Source of the DNA: DAOUEX01 sp034430235 | Lineage (GTDB): Bacteria; Chloroflexota; Anaerolineae; UBA2200 | DNA length: 17,974 bases | Assembly: GCA_964478075.1 (NCBI GenBank) | Contig: CAYZGO010000042.1 | Location: 1-17,974 of the forward strand | Reading direction: 5' to 3' | Part shown: in pieces, positions 6,771 to 13,640 of the stretch | How positions within the stretch are numbered: position 1 is the stretch's first letter | Layout: every line of letters starts with the position of its first letter | Position numbers and translations under genes: made by a program | The notes under the pieces: generated by a model | What the model was told of the DNA's origin: nothing | The model's database searches: none | The model's input: the letters and a program-made list of their open reading frames with translations, nothing else

Positions 6771-7805
6771 ATGTTGGAAGAGTACAAGGAGCTTCTCAAG
6801 AAGACGGGTCAACATCTCCTAACCGGTGTCTCGTATATGCTTCCAGTGATCACAATTGGCGGTCTGGGATGGACTCTGGCGTGGACATTCGGAGGGGGTA
6901 GCCAGGCGGCTTTGTGGAAACTGATTGAAAGTGTAGGCGACGCGGGAATGAATCTGTTCATCCCCATCATGGCGGCGTATGTCGCCTTCGCCATTGCTGA
7001 TTTGCCAGGCATTGCCCCAGGACTCATTGTTGGCGTTTTGGCAGTCGACAATGGGTCAGGCTTTCTGGGGGCTCTCCTCGGCGGGCTCTTGGCGGGCTAT
7101 GTCACCTACACTGTAGTGAGGAAAATCAAGGTAGCGGACGTCTGGAGAAGCACGTGGATTACGTTCGCGCCAGCCATTGGCACCTTTGTAGTTGCTACGC
7201 TCATGGTGTTTGTCGTAGGCCCTCCCGTCTCATGGGCGATGGATGTGGTCGCCAGGTGGTTGCAAGGTATATCCGACGTCGGCGGTGCGCTAATGGGGCT
7301 CGTGCTCGGAGCCTTGGGAGGTGTGGACTATGGAGGCCCGTTAAGCAATGTACAGTTCTCCTTCTGCCTAGCCGCTATGGAACGTGGCATAACGACTCCA
7401 ATGGGTATCTCGGGCGTTGTCGTCTCAGTCGCGGCCGTTGGTATGGCGCTCGCTAGCTTGATGGCGCCGCATCTGTATTCGAAGGCAGAGCGCGAATACG
7501 GCAAGACGGCACTTGCGTACGCCCTCATCGGAGGCTTTTCGGAGATAGCGATACCGTATGCGGTTGCCGACCCTATCCGTGTCACAATGGGGTGCGTTGT
7601 TGGCGCAATGGTTGCTGGAGTGATCGCTGGCGCGTTTGGTCTCACATCACCGTTTCCTGGTCTAGGAGTCACATTAATGCTCGTCGTCAACAAACCGCTG
7701 GTCTGGCTGCTTAGTCTGGCGACTGGGTCGGTTGTGACGGCGCTTGTAGTCAACTTCCTCAAGAGCAGGCGCGCCCGGCCCGAGCCGGAAAATGAGGCGG
7801 CTTAG
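6771..7805 (+). CDS. PTS fructose-family EIIC membrane transporter
   Basis: A 344-residue integral membrane subunit that binds and translocates the sugar during phosphorylation by EIIB. It is hydrophobic throughout, with roughly eight to ten membrane segments. Family hallmarks seen are GVSYMLPVITIGGL near residue 18, FIPIMAAYVAFAIADLPGIA at about 63-82 (fructose EIICs have a very similar FIPxxxAxIAxSIADRPGIAPG) and the substrate-loop GGVDYGGPLSN near 183-193. Length is normal for a free-standing EIIC with neither EIIB nor EIIA fused. Start is ATG with AAAGGAG at 6758-6764, 6 bases away. Its EIIB partner lies beyond a 568-bp gap. The substrate cannot be read from sequence; fructose is only the family name. 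Confidence 0.93.
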   Translation: MLEEYKELLKKTGQHLLTGVSYMLPVITIGGLGWTLAWTFGGGSQAALWKLIESVGDAGMNLFIPIMAAYVAFAIADLPGIAPGLIVGVLAVDNGSGFLGALLGGLLAGYVTYTVVRKIKVADVWRSTWITFAPAIGTFVVATLMVFVVGPPVSWAMDVVARWLQGISDVGGALMGLVLGALGGVDYGGPLSNVQFSFCLAAMERGITTPMGISGVVVSVAAVGMALASLMAPHLYSKAEREYGKTALAYALIGGFSEIAIPYAVADPIRVTMGCVVGAMVAGVIAGAFGLTSPFPGLGVTLMLVVNKPLVWLLSLATGSVVTALVVNFLKSRRARPEPENEAA

Positions 7806-7834
7806 GGGCAGGAGTTACGCGGTTGCGGCCATAA

Positions 7835-7994
7835 TCAGATGAGTCTGGCTAAAATCCGTCGAAACCTCCCGGAGGTTTTGGCGCACTGCCAGGAATAGCC
7901 ACTAGTGACAGAAAACGCGCGTGGAGCCAGGATTGCGGCCCACGAACCTCCGGGGGGTTCAGACATTCCCACAGATTTTGGCCACACTCAGATC
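7835..7994. repeat. Paired inverted copies of a hairpin-bearing repeat between EIIC and EIIB
   Basis: A left copy (7835-7880) and a right copy (7944-7994) are inverted versions of one unit. TCAGATGAGTCTGGCTAAAA and the following TCCGT (7835-7859) match the reverse complement of 7971-7994, with the shared core TGGC(C/T)AAAATC(C/T)GT. Each copy also carries its own small hairpin: AAACCTCC/GGAGGTTT at 7862-7878 and GAACCTC/GGGGTTC at 7944-7960 (with one G-T pair). The first hairpin is followed by TTTT and could act as a weak terminator after EIIC. The whole 160-base unit could fold into a large cruciform. It may be a non-autonomous mobile or REP-like element; that is inference. Confidence 0.6.
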
Positions 7995-8373
7995 AAACAG
8001 GGGCGAAGGGTCCCGCGCCCACCGGCCCATTCGCCAACTCCGGAAAGGTTTGGCTTTCATTGTGAGCCTTGTTGAGATTAAGAATCTCGGCATGGCTTGA
8101 GTTGAGCCACTTTCTCACTTTGATGGAATTCTCCTGTCAGGCGAGAGAGTGCGTTACCTAGGTCTAAGGCCATATCCCCTATTCGCTAAGTGCACAACTG
8201 TAGTTAGGAGGTATCTGCTCTTTCTTGCCCTAGCCTGCTAAGGGCTTTGCGTCTCGAGATTCCACAGCCAAAGCAGAGGCCCCTCCCAATGACAGATCGC
8301 ACGTACACATCGAGGCTATGGCCATCAGACCGAGTGTGAAATTCAGTGTATCTATGTCAGGGGAGCTGTTATC
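7995..8373. other. Gene-free gap before the EIIB gene
   Basis: No supportable coding region on either strand. It contains a perfect small hairpin GAGATT/AATCTC (8074-8088) and an AGGAGGT at 8206-8212 that looks like a ribosome binding site but has no reading frame after it. It may be remains of a lost gene (for example a sugar kinase or aldolase) from the PTS operon, but nothing recognisable is left. Confidence 0.4.
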
Positions 8374-8694
8374 ATGAAGATGGTAATTGTTACGGGATGC
8401 GTCGTGGGGATCGCTCATAGCGGGATGGCCGCTGCGGCTCTGAGTAAACACGCAGAAGCGCTCGGGATTGAGGTTCGGACGGAGGAGCAAGGCGGCTACC
8501 AGGTTCCGCGCAGGCTCAAGATGCAGGACATCGCCGAGGCTGATGTGGTTATTATTGCCGCCAACATCGCCATCTCGGGTAGGGACAGGTTCCAAGGCAA
8601 GAAGATACTGGAGGTAGATGTTCACAAGGCACTCCTGAGTCCCAAAGAAGTCATCGCCGAGGCAGTGAAGCTTGCGGAGGAAGGAAGCGAATAG
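8374..8694 (+). CDS. PTS fructose-type EIIB component
   Basis: A 106-residue cytoplasmic subunit of the fructose EIIB family. The active cysteine is Cys9 in VTGCVVGIAHSGMAA (family consensus VTACPTGIAHTxMAA). It takes phosphate from EIIA and hands it to the sugar bound by EIIC. Further family features are the VRTEEQGGYQV stretch (about 34-44) and ADVVIIAANIAISGRDRF (56-73). It is full length, with start ATG and GGGGAG at 8360-8365, 8 bases away. It completes the PTS set with the two EIIAs and EIIC but is separated from EIIC by 568 bases holding an inverted-repeat element, so it may be transcribed separately or only by read-through. Confidence 0.92.
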   Translation: MKMVIVTGCVVGIAHSGMAAAALSKHAEALGIEVRTEEQGGYQVPRRLKMQDIAEADVVIIAANIAISGRDRFQGKKILEVDVHKALLSPKEVIAEAVKLAEEGSE

Positions 8695-8714
8695 GGCAAG
8701 GGGTTTCTTCATCG

Positions 8715-8961
8715 ATGCCTGAACCTGCGATGATGTATTGTTGAGCAGAAAAGCAACGTATAAGTACCTTGTCGTCTCCGCCTCGAAAGCATAAAGATTG
8801 TCCTTGTGCCAGTAACAGTCAGTGAAGCACACTGTGGCCTCATTGCGGACCGCCTGAGAGAGCTCGATCTGCAGGGTGCCATGAGGGGCCCGGTCAAGAG
8901 CTCCTCTCCTGATCTTCCGCCACCGTAGTTGCGCGAGTTCTACTTCTTCGTGTTCACTGTG
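8715..8961 (-). pseudogene. Unrecognised coding fragment downstream of and opposite to EIIB
   Basis: Read on the minus strand from 8961, just after an in-frame TAG (8964-8962), the frame gives ELAQLRWRKIRRGALDR, then APHGTLQIELSQAVRNEATV, then CFTDCYWHKDNLYAFEAE and TRYLYVAFLLNN. This looks like real protein sequence. The frame then runs on antisense through the EIIB gene to 8230, where it loses protein character. No ATG or ribosome binding site supports a start. I do not recognise the family. It is probably the truncated end of a gene, cut when the PTS island or a later rearrangement arrived. Confidence 0.35.
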
Positions 8962-9156
8962 CTATTCGACTTCAAGAGCGCGAGCGCCACCGTGGATGGG
9001 CAGACTTATCACGGTTCAAGCCTGTTCTCCGCCTTGGCACAGCGCCAGATTCAGCGCGACCCGGAGACCTCTGCGCCGTCTCTTTCGTTGTAAGCCAGTT
9101 ATCGTTCCTTTTGAGCATTACGCTGGCGTAAGCATAGCACAACTGGCCAAGAAAGG
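8929..9156. other. Region without a clear gene
   Basis: On the plus strand a frame from 8929 to about 9093 encodes about 54 residues with an aromatic-rich start (LREFYFFVFTVLFDFKSAS), partly opposite the fragment above. It has no ribosome binding site and I do not recognise it. A small inverted repeat TTACGC-TG-GCGTAA sits at 9118-9131 and could be an operator or chance. Confidence 0.25.
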
Positions 9157-9375
9157 TCAAATTGCGGGAATATCTCCCGTTCTTGTGTTCGCGCAAAGGC
9201 TTGCGCTGTTCATGCGATACGCTACCTTCCGCTCCGCTGGCCAGGGCAGCACATCATGCGGCAGATGCTCACATGCCACAAAGTCCCAGTCCGCATCCAA
9301 GAAATGCACATCAAACCCGCGCAGCCTCAGGCTTCTCAGGAAGGTCGATGGTTCCACTGAGGGCCAGGAGCTCAT
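9157..9375 (-). pseudogene. Short unrecognised open frame, probably a decayed fragment
   Basis: A 72-residue frame whose middle (RGFDVHFLDADWDF, then VACEHLPHDVLPWP) has protein-like composition. It overlaps the end of the broken hypothetical gene to its right in another frame, and has no convincing ribosome binding site. It may be a +1/-1 continuation of that gene or a separate fragment. No family recognised. Confidence 0.3.
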
Positions 9376-10213
9376 CTCGGTTGGCTGTGGGGTAGGACAG
9401 ACAAAGACAAGTCGGACTTGCTGACGGGTCGGTCATTACGGAGGGGGCATCGAACCCGCCCACAAAAACCATCCCCGCTTCCAGTTCTCCGCTGAGGGGA
9501 GATATCTCCTCGCAGTCGACAAGGAGAACGTGTCTGTCCAACGGCCGGTCTTATGGAGGGCCGATTAGGAATGTTGGAACAACCGACCCATCGGGCCTCT
9601 GCGCCGGAGCTGTGGGGCCATACGTGCCCGCTCCGGCACGAGTCACTAGGGTCTTGGCCTCGTACCATCTCCCACTTATCTTGATGGCCTCGGGGGTGCT
9701 ATTGTCTAACCTGAAGTCTAGCACAGTGCGCTTCAGTTTAGGCGGGAGGTCATCTTTGCCGAGCTGTGTCTGCTGAAAGTGAGACAAACCCTGCACATAG
9801 AGAGAGAAAACGTGCCCCTCAGCCTCTGCCAACGGGAGCGACTTCTTCGAGCTAGCAGTGCGAACCCTCCCGGTCTGAGAGAAGTGAACTTCTCCGTCCG
9901 GATGGTGGACATATTTGACACGTCTGGAGGTCAGCTTTCCGTGTGTGAGCAGGCTGACCTCGGCTTGACGCAACCCAGCAGGAAGACACAGCATACTGGC
10001 GATTCCGTCAGTAACATCAAAGTAGGGGAAGCTAACGCAAAGACTCCCGTCGGATTTGATGAATAGGACCTGGACGACTTTTCGCCTCACGCTCCCGACC
10101 CGAATCGTGAACACAAATCGCCGTGCCTGAAACCTCCTAACGTAAGCCCTCGCGCGGCTGCTACTCTGGACGAACCCGACCTCTAGTACGGGACTGAACT
10201 TGTCGCTGGCCAC
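9311..10213 (-). pseudogene. Conserved hypothetical gene interrupted by an in-frame TAA
   Basis: GTG at 10213, preceded by GAGGAG six bases away, opens a frame of 220 residues that stops at TAA (9553-9551). The same frame then continues for about 80 more residues of protein-like sequence (RHVLLVDCEEISPLSGELEA, then GMVFVGGFDAP) to a stop at 9311. The first part includes a basic N-terminus, KYVHHPDGEVHFSQ near residue 100 and EGHVFSLYVQGLSHF near 132. I do not know a function; the style recalls uncharacterised bacterial proteins of about 300 residues. One substitution (for example CAA to TAA) would explain the break. Alternatively the product is a genuine 220-residue protein followed by a remnant. 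Its start region overlaps the galT remnant on the other strand. Confidence 0.6.
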
Positions 10214-10573
10214 ACTCCACTCCTCTTCAGCCCCTCCGACGCCACCGTATCCCCATCCCCGTCCAGCGCCTGAACGTCAAACCCGCACAACGCCCTGGCC
10301 GATATCCTCAAGCGGCTCACCACGCGCTACGACAACCTGTTTCAGGTGTCCTTCCCTTACTCAATGGGCTTTCACCAGCAGCCCACTGATGGCCGCGCAC
10401 ATCCTGCCTGGCACCTGCACGCCCATTTCTACCCACCACTGCTGCGTTCGGCTACAGTCCGCAAGTTCATGGTCGGCTACGAGATGCTCGCGCAGCCCCA
10501 ACGCGACCTGACCGCGGAGGCCGCAGCCGCACGACTCCGTGAACTGTCCGACGTGCACTACAAGGATCTAACC
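10213..10573 (+). pseudogene. galT: Decayed 3' end of galactose-1-phosphate uridylyltransferase
   Basis: From about 10286 one frame encodes ALADILKRLTTRYDNLFQ, then VSFPYSMGFHQQP, WHLHAHFYPPLLRSATVRKF and MVGYEMLAQPQRDLTAE, ending YKDL. This is the unmistakable C-terminal domain of GalT (Leloir pathway, UDP-glucose + Gal-1-P to UDP-Gal + Glc-1-P), including the metal-binding HxHAHF histidines. Just upstream a different frame gives RHRIPIPVQRLNVKPAQR, which fits the preceding GalT segment, so at least one frameshift lies near 10290; an in-frame TGA sits at 10271-10273. The N-terminal two thirds with the active-site HPH are absent. The frame runs into a dispersed repeat at its 3' end before stopping at 10602. 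Confidence 0.85.
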
Positions 10574-10693
10574 GCTGAGGCGCAGAGAACGCAGAGGTTT
10601 TAGAGATCTACGACAAAGACACCAAGGCACGAAGAAAGAATCAAAATAGTAACTTGGTGTCTTTATGTCTTTGTGTCTTCGTGTTGAGAATCC
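10569..10693. repeat. Two short repeat families between galT remnant and recN
   Basis: 10569-10601 (TAACCGCTGAGGCGCAGAG, then AACGCAGAGGTTT) is the reverse orientation of the CTCTGCGTC repeat at 164-199. 10613-10634 (ACAAAGACACCAAGGCACGA) and 10653-10682 (CTTGGTGTCTTTATGTC, then TTTGTGTCTTCGTG) are inverted copies of a second, GTGTCTTT-based family and could form a long hairpin. The second run overlaps the recN stop codon, so the last residues of RecN (EDTKT) are encoded by repeat DNA. The motif GAGAATCC borders both the ffh-side and the recN-side repeats. Confidence 0.6.
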
Positions 10694-12417
10694 GTGCGCT
10701 TGATGGTCAGCGTCTCGTCGTACATTTCCTGCGCGCTGCGTCGCCTCGCCTTGCCTCGCGGGCCACCAAGCATGGCTGCAAGTTCCTCCACGCGGCTCTG
10801 CTCGTCCAGCCCCTGCACGCGCGTCACCGTGCGCCCCTCGCTCTGTACCTTGTCCACTCTGTAGTGCACGTCGCCGTAGCAAGCTAACTGCGGCAGGTGC
10901 GTAACGCACAGCACCTGGTGCATCGGCGTCAAACCCCACAGCTTACGGCCCACGATGCCCCCGGCACGGCCACCGATGCCCTGGTCAATCTCATCAAAGA
11001 TGAGTGTTGGCACTTCGTCAGCAGTGGTCAACACTGTTTTCAGCGCCAACATCAGCCGCGAAGTCTCGCCGCCAGAGGCAATCTTGGCCAGCGACTTTGG
11101 CGGCTCGCCCACGTTGGGCGAGATGAGAAACTCTACGCGATCGATGCCGCTAAGGTCAAAGGCGTAGCGCTCGCCCTCCACCAGCACGCCGGCATCCGCC
11201 TCTTTCCAGCTCATGTCCACGACGAAGCGCGCCTGCTTCATGTTCAGGTCCTCGAGTTCACGCTCCACAGCGGACTCCAGCCCGTTCGCTGCCTCGCGCC
11301 TGGACGCAGAGAGCGCCGCAGCCTGTTCGCCTACCTCCACCACTAGCCGCGCTTCCTCCTCCTCCAACTCGACGACGCGCTCTTCGTTATGCGTAATAGC
11401 GTGCAGTTCCTGCGCTGCTTCCTGGGCGAAGCTTAGGACCTCTGCGATAGAATTGCCATACTTGCGCTTCAGGTTATGGATCAAATCCAGCCGCTCCTCT
11501 ACCGTCTGCAGGCGCACTGCATTGAACTCGATACCGTCGCGATAGCTGCGCAGCGTGCGAGCCAGGTCTTCGAGTTGATAGGATGCCTCCTCTACCACCT
11601 TGCGATGCGCGGAGACCTTTGGGTCGAGCTTTTCCAACTCGCTCAGGTCGCGCAGCACACTGTTGAGCATATCCACGACCGTGTTCTGCTCCTCATCGCC
11701 GCCGCCAAGTTTCTGGAAGGCGGTGTTGGCCTGCGTGGACAGGCGTTCTGCATTGAGCAGCACCTTCCGCTCTGCGAGGAGTTCCTGCTCCTCCCCGGGC
11801 TGGAGCTGGGCATCCTCGATCTCGCGCACCTGATACTGCAATAAATCAGCACGACGTGCCAACTCGCGCTCGTCGCGGCGCAGGGTGGCCAGTTCCTCCC
11901 GCACGCCGCGCAAGGTACGTACTCGATCAGCCAAGGCAGCGCGTTGCTCCCGCAATCCGCCGTAGCGGTCCAGAAAGTTCAGATGCTCCCTGACGCGCAG
12001 CAAAGACAGGTGCTCGCCCTGGTCATGGATGTCTACCAGATGCTCGCCGACCTGGGCAAAGACGCCGAGCGTGACCGCGCGCCCATTCACGCGGCAGACA
12101 TTGCGGCCAGTACGGTTGATCTCGCGGGCCAGGATCAGCGTATCGCCACGCTCGTCCAGACCCTGCTCCTGCAGGAATGCCGTCAGTTCATCGCGTAGAG
12201 CAGGGGGCAACACAAAAATGCCCTCGATACGCGCACCTTCCGTGCCCGAACGGATGACTTCGGCGTCCGCTCGCCCCCCCAACAGCATGCTCACGGTATC
12301 TACTATGATGGACTTGCCGGCGCCCGTCTCACCCGTGAGCACGTTCAGGCCCGGCGAAAGGGTCAGCCGCAAGTGATCAATGATGGCAAAGTTAGAGATC
12401 GTCAACTCGGATAGCAA
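10663..12417 (-). CDS. recN: DNA repair protein RecN
   Basis: RecN is an SMC-like ATPase that acts in double-strand break repair by holding DNA ends or sisters for RecA-dependent recombination. N-terminal LTISNFAII and Walker A GETGAGKS (29-36) are present. Long coiled-coil arms rich in Glu/Arg/Leu occupy about 150-400. The signature ASGGETSRLMLALK and Walker B TLIFDEIDQGIGG (about 471-483) are at the C-terminal head, followed by VTHLPQLA. Start chosen as TTG at 12417: GGAGG lies 6 bases upstream, and MLSELTISNFAI matches the family's N-terminus. The TTG at 12423 sits right against the GGAGG and is less likely. The product is 584 residues, slightly longer than usual because the tail reads into a repeat. 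It follows nadK by 60 bases and probably shares its promoter. Confidence 0.96.
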   Translation of the reverse strand: MLSELTISNFAIIDHLRLTLSPGLNVLTGETGAGKSIIVDTVSMLLGGRADAEVIRSGTEGARIEGIFVLPPALRDELTAFLQEQGLDERGDTLILAREINRTGRNVCRVNGRAVTLGVFAQVGEHLVDIHDQGEHLSLLRVREHLNFLDRYGGLREQRAALADRVRTLRGVREELATLRRDERELARRADLLQYQVREIEDAQLQPGEEQELLAERKVLLNAERLSTQANTAFQKLGGGDEEQNTVVDMLNSVLRDLSELEKLDPKVSAHRKVVEEASYQLEDLARTLRSYRDGIEFNAVRLQTVEERLDLIHNLKRKYGNSIAEVLSFAQEAAQELHAITHNEERVVELEEEEARLVVEVGEQAAALSASRREAANGLESAVERELEDLNMKQARFVVDMSWKEADAGVLVEGERYAFDLSGIDRVEFLISPNVGEPPKSLAKIASGGETSRLMLALKTVLTTADEVPTLIFDEIDQGIGGRAGGIVGRKLWGLTPMHQVLCVTHLPQLACYGDVHYRVDKVQSEGRTVTRVQGLDEQSRVEELAAMLGGPRGKARRRSAQEMYDETLTIKRTDSQHEDTKT

Positions 12418-12428
12418 GCTCAACCTCC

Positions 12429-12476
12429 AGTAAACAGTTAACGGTTACCGGTTACCAGTTGACAGTTACCAGTACT
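12429..12476. repeat. GGTTACC/CAGTTAC tandem repeat between nadK and recN
   Basis: Iterated variants of AGTTAAC, GGTTACC and CAGTTACC fill the gap just upstream of the recN ribosome binding site. It is the same family as at 1544-1598 and 13315-13355. Confidence 0.55.
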
Positions 12477-12483
12477 AGGAAAC

Positions 12484-13314
12484 TCATCTTAGCCTTTCTA
12501 ACAGAGTTCGATAGAAGTAGTTGCGCTCACCCATACGCACAAAGTGGCATACATTTGGGCTGGCCCTCACGATCACTGCATCACCATCGTTCAGCGGCAC
12601 GTCCACCTGGCCGTCAACGGTAAGCGTGGCCTCGTACTCCGTGGAGACTTCCAGGTGCACGTGCACCGTGGTGGGCAGCACCAGTGCCCGGGCCACCGCC
12701 AGGTGCGGGGCAACGGGCGTCAGCAGTATGTTGAACAACTGCGGGTCTAAAATCGGGCCGCCCGCGGCCAGCGAGTACGCCGTAGAGCCTGTCGGCGTGG
12801 AGACAATCACACCGTCGGCCACGTATGTTTTCAGATACTGGCCGTCAATGTACGTATCCAGCCGCACCACGCGTCCAACACGGCCCCTGCTGACCACCAC
12901 ATCGTTGAGCGCCTCGAAGGATTGAATGACGCGCTGATCCCGCCTCAAGTCTGCGTGCAGCATCATGCGTTCTTCCAGCCAGTACTGCCCATTCACCAGG
13001 GCCTCCAGCCTATCGGACACTTCCCAGGGCTGCAGTTCAGCCAGGAAGCCCAGACGGCCCAGGTTCACACCCAGGATCGGCAGATTCTGGCCTGCCGTGA
13101 CGCGCGCCGCACGTACAATGGTGCCGTCCCCGCCAAAAGTGATTAACAGGTCCGACTCGTACGCAGCCTGCAACACTTCAGCTTCCTCCCAGGCAGAGGC
13201 ACGCCACACAGATACACCGAGGGCCAGCAGGCCAGTCTCAGTCTCCTGCGCCAACTGCTGGGACTCGGGAATCTTGGGATGATGTAGCAGTCCAAATCGC
13301 TTGTCAGTCACCAC
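12484..13314 (-). CDS. nadK: NAD kinase
   Basis: NAD kinase phosphorylates the 2' hydroxyl of NAD(H) adenosine-ribose to give NADP(H); it is cytosolic. The 276-residue product has the diagnostic GGDGT motif (61-65) in LLITFGGDGTIVRAAR, the conserved LGFLAEL (88-94), ALNDVVVSRG (135-144) and the TPTGSTAYSLAAGGP loop (173-187). Length is normal. Start is GTG at 13314, with GTG at 13311 as alternative; the ribosome binding site is weak. A promoter lies at 13402-13430. The nadK-recN pairing is common in bacteria, which supports both calls and suggests one transcript. Confidence 0.96.
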   Translation of the reverse strand: MVTDKRFGLLHHPKIPESQQLAQETETGLLALGVSVWRASAWEEAEVLQAAYESDLLITFGGDGTIVRAARVTAGQNLPILGVNLGRLGFLAELQPWEVSDRLEALVNGQYWLEERMMLHADLRRDQRVIQSFEALNDVVVSRGRVGRVVRLDTYIDGQYLKTYVADGVIVSTPTGSTAYSLAAGGPILDPQLFNILLTPVAPHLAVARALVLPTTVHVHLEVSTEYEATLTVDGQVDVPLNDGDAVIVRASPNVCHFVRMGERNYFYRTLLERLR

Positions 13315-13355
13315 TCACCAGTTGCCAGTTTTCGGCTGTCAGATGTCAGTTGCCA
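13315..13355. repeat. CCAGTTGCC/TGTCAGTTGCC repeat upstream of nadK
   Basis: Degenerate copies of CCAGTTGCCAG and GTCAGTTGCCA lie directly before the nadK start. This is a third member of the GTTACC-type family, again at the 5' edge of a minus-strand gene. Confidence 0.45.
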
Positions 13356-13401
13356 CTGCGGAAAGCCTTCTCCCGGTCGTCCTCAACGCGGGCCACTGCC
13401 A

Positions 13402-13430
13402 ATTATAGCCCAATTCGCAAGCCTTGTCTA
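13402..13430 (-). promoter_or_regulatory. Sigma70-type promoter for nadK-recN
   Basis: Minus strand TAGACA (13430-13425), 17 bases, then perfect TATAAT (13407-13402). Transcription would begin near 13395, about 80 bases before the nadK start. Confidence 0.7.
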
Positions 13431-13469
13431 AAGCCCCAGCGAGGTTCTACATCTGCTCTATCTACTTAG

Positions 13470-13601
13470 AGAATGGCAAGCCGGGCTCCTACGTCGTTCA
13501 TCCCCCTTGACGGGACCCGGCTATCCGGCGGCATGCCCACTCCGCCTCGCTACGTGGATCCTACGCGAGGAGCCGCCTCTCTGCTGACCTCCAAGATAGG
13601 C
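13470..13601 (+). repeat. Diverged copy of the palindromic element found at 16703-16809
   Basis: 13536-13601 matches 16744-16807 over about 65 bases: CCCACTCCGC(C/T)TCGCT, then CGTGG, then CGCGAGGAGC, CTCTGCTGAC and GATAGG. The left arm (CCGGGCTCCTACGT, 13481-13494) is separated from the match by about 40 extra bases that contain their own GC-rich inverted repeats. So this copy is longer and degenerate. It lies in the gene-free stretch 13431-13640 between nadK and the Cas4-like gene. Same orientation as the other copy. Confidence 0.6.
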
Positions 13602-13640
13602 ACTGAATCAGAAGTGTCGTCCCCTCATAAAGTGGCATGC

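Noticed and set aside
8230..8832. Minus-strand frame covering the EIIB gene
   Set aside because: EIIB has a clear active-site Cys and ribosome binding site. Only the part beyond 8715 looks coding, and that is reported separately as a fragment.
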